From Sinohyriopsis cumingii (lineage: Eukaryota > Mollusca > Bivalvia > Unionida > Unionidae), in NCBI GenBank assembly GCA_028554795.2, contig CM068824.1:158360289-158424288 (forward strand): a DNA stretch of 64,000 nucleotides, read 5' to 3'. Positions 51,127 to 60,355 of this stretch are shown here, piece after piece. Both the position numbers and the translations under genes were made by a program. The notes beneath the pieces were generated by a model. That model was not told where the DNA came from, did not search any database, and saw nothing but the letters and a program-made list of their open reading frames with translations. Every line of letters starts with the position of its first letter. The stretch's first letter is position 1.

Positions 51127-51460
51127 AAACCCAAAGGCCCTTTTCAGGGCCACCCATATTTCTCGAAAAGAGAATGACTTTCCATTGCCTACCCCTTTTT
51201 CTAAATTTAAAAAAAAACAAATCCCATGTTCAATTCCCCCCTTGTCCCTAGATAGACCCACACTTTATTCCCCATGTTCAATTCCCCTTGAGGCTAAAGT
51301 GGCCCAAGACTATTTCCCATGTTAAATTCCCCTTGAGGCTATAGTGGCCCACGATTTTTCTCCATGTTAAATTTCCATTGAGGCTATAGTGGCCCGGGGG
51401 GGGGGGGGGGGGTCTGTAATGCTAATTCCCATTGAGGCTATAGTGGCCCTATTTACTACT
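51127..51460. repeat. Polinton B right terminal inverted repeat
   Basis: 334 bp, inverted copy of 32473-32806, with a long G run at about 51395-51412 and the tip ATTTACTACT. Confidence 0.95.
51136..51173 (+). terminator. Histone-type 3' stem-loop and downstream element (B, right end)
   Basis: GGCCCTTTTCAGGGCC (51136-51151) with CCCAAA before and CACCCA across its end, then TCTCGAAAAGAGA (51161-51173). The match to the animal histone consensus is complete, including both flanks. Confidence 0.9.
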
Positions 51461-51466
51461 TTTATG
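51461..51466. repeat. Target-site duplication, right of Polinton B
   Basis: TTTATG, identical to 32467-32472. Confidence 0.92.
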
Positions 51467-51671
51467 TTATTTTGTTCGGCCAATGGAGGAGGGGGTTGTT
51501 AATCGCGATTCAGCATATATAATAACTCCATAAAACCTTCTATATTTGAAAAATTAAACTATGAAAATCGTCACTGAGCTTTAGAGTTGAATAGAAAACT
51601 TAAAATAATATTGATATTTGAATGTTAAGTGTTAATTTAATAAGAATTCAGATTTTTTTGTACAATCTTAC

Positions 51672-51802
51672 CAGCCCATTTCGCTTTGCAAACTCCAGAG
51701 CTCCGCTTGTGCTGTACACGTGAGGGACTCCGTTGCCCGATAAGCCACCAAACAGCAGGCTATTCGTGTCAAGGGAAAGAGTCGATGCGGTGCAAGCGCC
51801 AT
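51672..51802 (-). CDS. Host gene, exon 3 of those visible
   Basis: 131-bp minus-strand exon. Acceptor TGTATATAG|ATGGCG, donor GGGCTG|GTAAGA at 51671. It takes two bases of a split codon and leaves in phase 0. Reads GACTASTLSLDTNSLLFGGL, then NGVPHVYSTSGALEFAKRNGL. The Cys and the YSTSGALEFA block fit the same secreted/membrane family as exon 4. Element B begins 212 bp downstream of its donor. Confidence 0.8.
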
Positions 51803-52278
51803 CTATATACATGAAAACAACATGGTCCATCAAAGAAGCCGTATATCAATAAGTTTTATTTGTTATAGGCTGGTGAACTTTTGTCTGAATAAATAAAATA
51901 CTGTTTAGAACATACGGTGATGCGGGAGACACCTTAAAAATATGTGGTAATGTCTATCACAGCATTTTCGATTTTTCCACACAATACTATCGAATGTGTC
52001 AAGAGAGAGCCATGTAGAATTTCATTTATCAGTACAAACATTTAACCTCCCGGGATCAAGTGGGCGAATGAAACTTTACCAAGTACACGATGACAAAAAA
52101 TATTATTTTAACAAGAAAAGGCTTTAAAAGCGGCATTCAGATGTGAATCGCTTTCTTCACTCCAAAATAGCTAAGTATTTATCTACTTTGTCCATACAAA
52201 ATCATAAAGCACACCGTCGTCAGTGTATTATCTTATTGCACAAGAAATTTGTGCTATGAAGTGTTAAGTTCCTCCCCA

Positions 52279-52280
<2 letters not shown>

Positions 52281-52329
<49 letters not shown>
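52281..52329. repeat. (CA)n microsatellite
   Basis: About 24 CA units. Confidence 0.95.
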
Positions 52330-52330
<1 letters not shown>

Positions 52331-53440
52331 GAAAGACAGTCCGCCTTATAAGTTCAAGATTTTATAGGCTACAAAGAAAGTAGTTGTTCTTACTGATGGG
52401 GAATAACAAAATAAAATTATGACTCAGTCAGGTTTCGAACATAAGTTAATATTAAGGACTACGTCTATGATTATCAAATCACGTACTCGTACACGCTTAT
52501 TTCATCATATAATGTATACAGACAAGAATTATAGCACACTCTATAACTGGAGAAATTAGTGATAATCCATACCAGAACATCCGTTATCTTTTCATATATC
52601 TGCCTGATTCCAAGTAAAACTAACTTTGGTATAACAAACAGTCAATCCACACATTTGCCTACCTAGTAAAAGCATACACAACGATGACTGGCATGAGTGC
52701 AGTGTCGTAGCGATCTCCGAACCTGAGTGCCGGGAACGGGGCACACATCAAACAACTTTCGTTATTGAAAGGACACACTATAATTAAGTTTTGTGGGGAG
52801 GGGCAGAACATTTTGTCATGCTACTGTATCAGTTACAACAAAGATGCCGAAAGAAATATGGTCAGAATTTTCAAGTAAATTTTTTATGCAGATGCGTGCC
52901 AATTATTGATTTGTACTGCTTATATCGTTTGGCGAGTTTATCGTACAATTAACATTTTGTCATATATTTTTCTGTTTTAGTATCTTTTTCACTGCGGTAA
53001 CAACGGATTGCATCCGAAATTGAATTATGACGTCAGATACAAATTGTGCATTGCACAGAGAGTTGAATATGCACGAGATACTACTAAATAATCAAATAGT
53101 AACCAGAGTGAAATTAAATTAAACTGTTCTGGTGTGAACAAATTTCAATGTCTGCGAGGCTAAAGTACAAATCTCAATCAACTAGTCCTACAAGGTGCAT
53201 ATATTTCCACTTTCTGTAGAGTTACTTTTATGTAAATGTGGCGGGAGCTGAGATTCATTGGTTGTAATCTTTATGGACAAAGACATACCTACAAACACCA
53301 CCGGTTTGGGGGTAGATTATACATGTTGTTGCAAACATTTCCTTCAGCTCAGTCTGTCTGCCTCTCTCTATCTTTAAAGTGTTTGCGAGTATGCAAAGAG
53401 TTTAGTGCAATATGCCAATCACATACCTCGTTAAGTTTGG

Positions 53441-53498
53441 GATAGATAGATAGATAGATAGATAGATGGATGGATGGATGGATGGATGGATGGATGGA
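53441..53498. repeat. (GATA)n-(GATG)n compound microsatellite
   Basis: About six GATA units passing into about eight GATG units. Confidence 0.95.
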
Positions 53499-54289
53499 AG
53501 TGTGAATCATTAGAGAAATGTGAATTTGAAATATTTTGGTTTTGGTGTGGTTCATTAAATCATTTAAGTCTGATACCATGGTGTCATGTATATTTGGTTT
53601 GTATTTATTAGGTTTCTTATCCATGAGTAATCATCTTGTATAATTGTATTTTGGACTTGACCTTATCCAAAAGTATGTTCATTGTGTTCCTGGTCACTAA
53701 CTTTTATTTTGTAAGCAAAATATACATAGTTATTATTTCTCTATGAGTGTGGATTAAATATTAGGATTAGTAATAGACCTTATAATGTTGATAACTTAGA
53801 ATATCCTTGAAATGAACTTTTGACCCTCATCCTGGTTCTACTGTTGTGATTTAGCTTTCTACATAATGTGGTTCACTTGAGAAATTACTCATTCTTGCAT
53901 TTAACATCTGAGGCAGAAAAAGTCTTATCGTTGTGTTCAGTATTTCAATTGAGTGGAATTATTTATTAAAATTATTATTCACTGGAAATACAAATTGTAC
54001 ATCTGTAATATTCTTTGACTGGAGCATTAATTTGGAATTATAGTGAATTCAGACAAGTACATATTTGGATTATATTATTGTGATTCATCGAACAAATGTT
54101 AGCACATCGCCACGCTATATGCCACTGGCATATTAGCATATTCAAGACTGCATGCACATCAACACATTCAATATTGGAAATTATTTAGAATAATATTTGA
54201 ATTCAGTTTGAACTTTATACATTTCGATTTCTGATAAAACTTGGATGACTATTTGGGATTTGATTCCAATATTATAAGTTCTTTTTAAA

Positions 54290-54395
54290 TTTTCACTTTG
54301 TATGTTAGGAAAATAAATTATTTGTTAAATTTTACCAACTTGTTGGTTTTCGCTCTTTTCTGCTACTTAGCATAAGACCATGGAGTCGTAACCCC
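54290..54395 (+). mobile_element. LTR-like tail (fragment)
   Basis: Resembles 7128-7245: an AATAAATTATTTGTTAAATTTT-type stretch, then CTTGTTGGTTTTCGCTCTTT, then GTCGTAAC. Probably the end of a Gypsy-like LTR; the left limit is not resolved. Old and fragmentary. Confidence 0.35.
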
Positions 54396-54604
54396 AGGAT
54401 TAAAAAAAAAAGAAAGGAAGACAATAGTTGGCCACTTGTAACAACTATTTTGTCACAAAGTCAGAGCCTCAGGAATGTAGATTTTATCTAAAGATGTTTA
54501 TCTCTGTGTATATGTGTGTACCAGAGTGCGTTACAGAATTTACTTAAAATGAGAATTGAATAGTAATAGAGAAACACCTATTGAAGGAATAGAAGTTAAC
54601 TCAC

Positions 54605-54811
54605 TAACGACATAGAGTATCTGATTGTTAGCATAATCATAGATGAGTGCGTTCTGCGAGTTGTTCGACAGCAACCATAAAGATGCACGGTTTCCAGGGC
54701 CATCAAAATACTCCTCTGCTGTAATGGTGTAATGCTTGTCTCTGATATTGGCTTCCACACGGGTCTGGAACTGTTGTGGTATTTGGGGTAATGGAGGCAT
54801 GGGCATGTTTG
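54605..54811 (-). CDS. Host gene, exon 2 of those visible
   Basis: 207-bp exon. Poly-pyrimidine tract and TTTTAG acceptor at 54812-54813, donor GTTA|GTGAGT at 54604. Reads MPMPPLPQIPQQFQTRVEAN, then DKHYTITAEEYFDGPGNRAS, then LIYDYANNQILYVV. The VEANIxDKxYTxxxxEYFDGPGNRA block is characteristic of the family whose later exons are at 51.7, 31.9 and 11.9 kb. Beta-sandwich-like spacing and many polar residues fit an extracellular domain. Phase agrees with exons 1 and 3. Confidence 0.82.
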
Positions 54812-55409
54812 CTAAAAAAAAAAAAGACACTATTTGATAAACATATACAATTATAGTTGACAATATTTCCAAGTAGGATATCACTATCAAAGCTAAATAT
54901 AACAAATCATGTATGCCAAGAAACGCATGTACTGCGAATGTAGTCGTATAACACATCAAAAATATTAAGAAATCATTAAAATTAGGGTGAAAATTGTTAT
55001 TTAATATTATATGCAATATTGGCAAATAGTATCCTCTGGAATGACATCAAAGTTTTATCACATACGAGATGATTTGCCAGGTCAAGGATGCAAGTTCGAG
55101 CTTCCATATAACGAGAAAGTTGTAACCAACGAATGATTATAATTATACAGTGGAAATTAAATATTCTTGTACCTTAAATGTTTATGTCGAGAAGAAATCG
55201 AAGAATGCGAATTAACTGTTAGTCACTTGATCATGAAAGCGAGGAAAGAAGGCACTGATGGTTGTTGTGCAAGGCTCTAATCTGGAAAGGCGTTACCTCG
55301 CTTTCTTTAGTTACAGGTTAATTGTTTGATGGATGCAGCGTCGAGAACTTAAAGGAAACTAGTATATGATAGTAAAACTGCTAGCAGAAAATTAGGAGGA
55401 AAAACTTAC
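54812..55409. other. Host intron
   Basis: Intron between exons 1 and 2; nothing else recognised. Confidence 0.6.
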
Positions 55410-55551
55410 AAAAATTTTGCGTTTGATTTGGTTTTAGACATATCGCCCCTGGGTAGTTCCACCACGGCATTCTTGGCTGGGCTTGAACCGTCCTCATCGC
55501 CAGTATAACACAAAAGGAAAGTACAACATATATACACTGGTAGTTTGAACT
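55410..55551 (-). CDS. Host gene, exon 1 of those visible, with signal peptide
   Basis: 142-bp exon. Acceptor TATTTACAG|AGTTCA, donor TTTTT|GTAAGT at 55409; phase 0 in, phase 1 out, in frame with exon 2. Reads SSNYQCIYVVLSFCVILAMR, then TVQAQPRMPWWNYPGAICLK, then PNQTQNF. The hydrophobic VVLSFCVILA run followed by VQAQ looks like a signal peptide with cleavage after VQA, so the protein enters the secretory pathway. NQT is an N-glycosylation sequon. The exon holding the usual start codon was not found; an in-frame ATG (the M of LAMR) is inside the hydrophobic region and unlikely to be the start. Confidence 0.7.
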
Positions 55552-55686
55552 CTGTAAATAAAAATTTTAAAGCAAAATATGAGCAGCTAGCTGAAACTAT
55601 TATAGATTTTATTCATAATGAACATTTCTTAAACGTATAACGTGCAACTTTTGATTAAATGTTAACAGGCGCTTTTGTAATGTAAC

Positions 55687-55915
55687 TTTTGGTGTTGTGG
55701 GTTTAACGTTATTAAGCTATATATGGCAGCCAGTACAACTAGTATGGGGAAAAATCCAGGAAAATGACGGGAAGAACCCCCGACCTACGGGAAGCTATTG
55801 GCAAGCTTTCTCACATAACCACATAGGCCGAACCAGAGACCCCACACGGACAGAGGTGAGACGGCAGTGATCGGTAAAGGCGAGCGCTTTAGACCACTCG
55901 GCCACCTGGTGTCCA
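55687..55915 (-). mobile_element. Complete tRNA-derived SINE
   Basis: 229 bp flanked by the 11-bp duplication TGTAATGTAAC (55676-55686 and 55916-55926). On minus it starts GGACACCAGGTGGCCGAGTGG, an A-box-like tRNA head (GTGGCCGAGTGGTCTAAAGC), with a GGTTCGGCC B-box-like block about 70 nt later, and ends ...AACCCACAACA. The same family inserted in Polinton A at 21637-21778. Confidence 0.85.
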
Positions 55916-55926
55916 TGTAATGTAAC

Positions 55927-56284
55927 ACTTCGTTCTATATATGAAGATACGTAAGCATAACAGGCACAGAACTTAATTTTTGTGAGAAATATACACAAAA
56001 ATATTTTTTCACAAATTTTCATAAATAAGGCCTAATAATTACATATCATTATGAGTTAAACCGGCTAGAATATTTTAGTAGGTCGTATCAAGGAATTTGT
56101 TTTGATTCCTCTCAGTACAGTATTTTATTTCCTTGTACATGTAACACTGTTTGACTCACATATATTAAAGAGACGTGTTTTTTTTATCTTGCAGTACGTC
56201 TTAATATGAGATGGAGGAGACGATCCATTTATTAGTGGTAAGGCGGAAGCTAGAATGCAGCAAAGTTAGACAAGGATAGCACAA
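55927..56284. other. Host non-coding DNA, nothing recognised
   Basis: No supported feature. Confidence 0.4.
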
Positions 56285-56408
56285 CAAATGTAACTATAAC
56301 TTGTGATACATTGCCTGGCTACCGTTCGCCCTCATCGATAATTCAGCAAATGTAACTATAACTTGTGATACATTGCCTGGCTACCGTTCGCTCTCATCGA
56401 TAATTCAG
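56285..56408. repeat. 62-bp tandem duplication
   Basis: Two nearly identical 62-bp units (AAATGTAACTATAACTTGTG at the start of each, CATCGATAATTCAGC at the end); one base differs. Confidence 0.95.
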
Positions 56409-56901
56409 CAAAAGATAGTATGGCCCGTCACAATTAATGAAACTTTACATTATAATGCTTCAATTGGCTATTCACCAACATTGACAGATGTACCTTTCTC
56501 TTACACCCACCCACCCCCACCCCCAACTTTATAAAGAACATTAAATCTCGTCAGTTATAAGAATAAGAGCGGTACTAACGGATAATTACGGGCTTCATAT
56601 AATATAGGAGCTAACACTATAATGCTTCAACCTACATTTGTAAGTGTTGATTTTATAAGCAGTTCAGATACTAACGATAATCAATCTGTCATTCTACAAC
56701 ATTTCCGAAAACTTTCAGGATCAGCAAAGAGACAATAACAAACACAAATTCAAATCTCATGTTGAAAAATTTGTTTTATTATTCTTACATAGATAATCTA
56801 GTGCAACAGAAGAACAAGACAAAACCGAAAGCTACGTAATAATGGCGTAATTGAGATGATAATGAATAAATTAATTGATGTATAGTGTGCGAGCGACCTT
56901 G

Positions 56902-57060
56902 GCACGAATATGACGACATACACTGAACATAAAAGCAACTGACACGAATATGACGACACATGTACTGAACATTTAAACATTTGACACGAAAATGACGACA
57001 CGTACGCTAAACATAAAAGCAATGGACACGAATATGACGACATAAGCACTGAAAATGTAT
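56902..57060. repeat. About 41-bp minisatellite, four units
   Basis: Units start ACACGAATATGACGACA near 56902, 56942, 56984 and 57026, each followed by ACTGAACAT- or CTAAACATAAAAGCA-type sequence. Confidence 0.85.
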
Positions 57061-58678
57061 GCAGTTAACACTATTGAAAATATGGCTGACAGAGTGATAA
57101 GCACTCGTCCGTTATGAGTATCTGCTTGCGACAACTCAGACAGAATTGGACGGAATACATGGAAAAACACCGAAACACAAGAGCTACATTAAAATAATGT
57201 CAAACAGGGGATTAGACTGGTACAATATTTTCATAATCATGGTGAAAACTTTCATTCAAAATCACATGATTTGACTTTAAATATGAAAAATAATAGAGAA
57301 AACTGAGGAATTTACACTTGTATATGCCTGTCTATGTTCTCAGAATATTTAATGGATGTTACCGTAAACATTATCTCTTTGCAACAGCAATCATGTGATC
57401 ACGCTCAAGGAAGAACGGTTTACTGTTTTCGAAGATATTTAGATATGTGCATGGAAATTACATTTATAGAATGTTTTTATTCTGCGTATGATGCAATAGT
57501 TTATACAACACTTATAAACACTTAAGAGCTTTTTAAATTTTTTAGGGGGAAGGGAGACAACGCCGAAAGATGACACTTTCCTTTCATAAACTTGGAGGGT
57601 GGGACTGGGTGGGTGGTGACTTTCTTAAAATAAGTTGAAAAGGCTGAAAATTTAGCACTTTATCTTTTCATGGCTGGATACAAACAAACAAACTGTTTTG
57701 GATAATTAAGAGCTGAGTGTGACATGAAATAAAACCACCAAAATAAACAACAAGAAAAAAAAATTGGTTAAGAAAAATGTCCACGTACAGAGCATAAACA
57801 CTGCAAAATATTTTGTTGAGAGAGAGAGAGAGAAAGAGAACACAAAATGTAAAGCTCTCGTGATATTTTTGTGTTAGACATTTCCACACTTGGCGAAAAC
57901 GAGTACGAATTGCATAAATGTTATTTATGTGAATATTGGCACCATTTGATTTCAATCAGGTTGTATGAAGTAGGTTCCAGTACGGTTGAATCACGCACGC
58001 ATTTAATAATGTATGTACCTTTAGACTAATGGACAATTATATTAATAACGCAAACGAATTACAACATTAAATCGAATTTTATGGCTGAAATATCAAATAC
58101 AAGTCACGAGCTTTTGAACACAGAAATAAAAAGTATTGGAAACAAAACTCCACATTAATGTATACTCCCGATCAGCAGACGAACATCAGCATTTTCTCCC
58201 ATCAAGCTGCCACTCAAAATATTGTATTCAAGCCAAGCACCAAGAGACATTGAAAAACTGATACAACGAATTGCTTTAACACTAAGTCAAGCTAAACTAG
58301 AACAAACAAAAGTTGTGAATGATGCCGCAGAAATGGCAAAAATATAACAACCGGGACGACCGATCATTGTACAAAACTAGGGACACTGTTTAAATACTGC
58401 CAGTCGTCCTGACATTATATCCAGCTTGCCTCCAGTAGGCAAAACAGTAGGCAAAACCATGGAGCAGCACTGGTTTACCTTTAAGTGAACCAAAACCCTA
58501 AACAAATATTTAAAAGCCTCACTTGATTCACACATAAAAACAAATAGCATACCGCGCACCCCAAAACAATCGAGACACATTCTTTTAAGAGCAAAGATAA
58601 AACCCAGCACAAACCAAACTACGCATGGATTCTCGGAACTGTGATTGGATAAAAGATGCAAAACTTGCCGAAACATGA
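57061..58678. other. Host non-coding DNA, nothing recognised
   Basis: Short open frames without recognisable domains; short GA run near 57820. No RNA gene seen. Confidence 0.4.
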
Positions 58679-59390
58679 CCAAATTATATAATATATTTTG
58701 TGTTTTCCATGTGATGGTACATTACCAAAATATCTCATATTCTGTGTTTTCCACATGATGGGACATTAACAAAATATGCCATATTTTGTTTTCCATGCGA
58801 TTTTACATCACCAACTTATGTAATATTTTTGTGTTTTCCATGTGATGGTACATTACCAAAATATCTCATATTCTGAGTTTTCCACATGATGGGACATTAA
58901 CAAAATATGCCATATTTTGTTTTCCATGCGATTTTACATCACCAACTTATGTAATATTTTTGTGTTTTCCATGTGATGGTACATTACCAAAATATCACAT
59001 ATTCTGTGTTTTCCACATGACTACACATTAACAAAATATGCCATATTTTGTGTTTTCCATGCGATTTTACATTACCAGCTTATGTAATATTTTGTGTTTT
59101 CCATGTGATGGTACATTGCCAAAATATACAATATTTTGTCTTTTCCGTGTGATGGTACATTGCCAAAATATGCAATATTATGTGTTTTCCATGTGATGGT
59201 ACATTACCAAAATATACAGTATTTTGTCTTTTCTATGTGATGGTACATTACCAAAATATACAATATTTTGTCTTTTCTATGTGATGGTACATTGCAAAAA
59301 TATATCATACTTTGCGTTTTCCATGTGATGGTACATTACTAAAATATATAATATTGTGTGTTTTCCATGTAATGGTACTGCCATGAATAC
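58679..59390. repeat. Satellite array, about 46-bp unit with higher-order structure
   Basis: About 15 units of the type TGTGTTTTCCATGTGATGG then TACATTACCAAAATATAC. The first nine units group into three-unit blocks of about 138 bp (a block starting near 58690 recurs near 58828 and 58968). Later units are simple monomers. The reverse half-phrases CATGTGATG/CATCACATG-like give some internal symmetry. Confidence 0.9.
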
Positions 59391-60262
59391 CCAAATGATT
59401 ACTGCGTTGTTTCGACTACAACGCCAATATGTCGAATATCTCCAGTACACCAGTCAGGACGCTAACAACTGGCTAAACACGCAGGCACCTCCTACTACCA
59501 ATACGAAGATACAGCAGGTATAACGATATCGATTCTTATTTACTGCTCATTCGTTTTCCACGTAAACAGTCGGACACTATCAACTTCCTACTGTCAACAA
59601 ACCTCCGACATCACGTCCTCTCTACCAGCCACAAGTGACACCAACATCACGATAGAGATACCTGGTGCGTCCGAACTACTCCTGGAGCTGTCGAACAAAC
59701 TTGCTCTTAAACATATCCATGTCTGTTCTTAATTTTTCAAATTTATCTGTGAGAGGGTGTCTTTGGTTTTCACTAGGCCGTCAGTCAGCGAACCAATCAC
59801 CATCCCATGATCTTGGGAGGTGTTTCGATCATAACTATCATACCTCTTGCCCTCTGGTACCCCTTCTTTAATAGTAAGGAAATTCAAATGTTCAGACCTG
59901 GTGTAGAAGTCATACTGAACTGAACATCATTGTCAATATCGATAAGCATACCGCGTTCCCAATAGTGGATGGCCATTATAATAGCCATACGACAGATTGA
60001 TAATAAGTCACACTTCAGTTCTTTGTTTTTGTTTTTTGTTTCTTTTGCGACACAAAACTGATTATTATTGTCAAAGTAATTTTATCTTTTCTAATGATTG
60101 CTATTTAAGGGAATATCCAGAGATGTAGAGATTTTGTCAAAACAGAGCCTAGGTGGGCATAAACTACAATAGCTTCGTATGGTTCTTCTTTTGTTAATCA
60201 AAGACATTAAGTTATATATTCATGACTCCTGAATGGAAAGAACTCCTTATAAGATCGTTTTG
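59391..60262. other. Host non-coding DNA, nothing recognised
   Basis: No exon or repeat family supported. A frame at 59665-59871 has no recognisable domain. Confidence 0.35.
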
Positions 60263-60355
60263 GCCATTTTAATTCAACCTAGAGAGATTATGAGACTTCA
60301 ATCAAGTCCGCCATTTTAATTCACCCTAGAGAGATTATGAGACTTCAATCAAGTC
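60263..60355. repeat. 47-bp tandem duplication
   Basis: Two units starting GCCATTTTAATTCA and ending CTTCAATCAAGTCC, nearly identical. Confidence 0.95.

Larger units (their letters stand above)
32473..51460 (-). mobile_element. Polinton/Maverick element B (18,988 bp)
   Basis: Full-length Polinton in the opposite orientation to A. AG...CT ends (AGTAGTAAATAGGG at the left tip), 334-bp terminal inverted repeats, perfect 6-bp target duplication TTTATG. Same gene order as A, with three F-box-like copies instead of two, a complete Q-rich arm gene, and one cassette gene fewer. It is broken, with about ten breaks by eye, yet many genes remain long. The perfect target duplication and close similarity to A point to a fairly recent insertion. 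Core composition is more GC-rich than the host introns around it. Confidence 0.96.
51803..54604. other. Host intron with simple repeats
   Basis: Intron between exons 2 and 3. Contains (CA)n, a GATA/GATG tract and an LTR-like tail (separate entries); no other coding sequence recognised. Confidence 0.6.

Noticed and set aside
12508-51460. A and B as an inverted segmental duplication
   Set aside because: Each has its own 6-bp target duplication, distinct tip sequence and different terminal repeat units, and unrelated intron sequence flanks them. They are separate insertions of related elements.
55410-55510. Alternative frame through host exon 1 reading GDEDGSSPAKNAVVELPRG
   Set aside because: It does not join exon 2 in phase. 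The frame giving the signal peptide and PWWNYPGAIC does.
55840-55915. Functional tRNA gene
   Set aside because: The A- and B-box-like parts form the head of a SINE flanked by a target duplication; no full cloverleaf can be drawn.
59665-59871. Host coding exon
   Set aside because: Open frame of 68 codons without recognisable domain, splice signals in phase or repeats of a known family; left unannotated.
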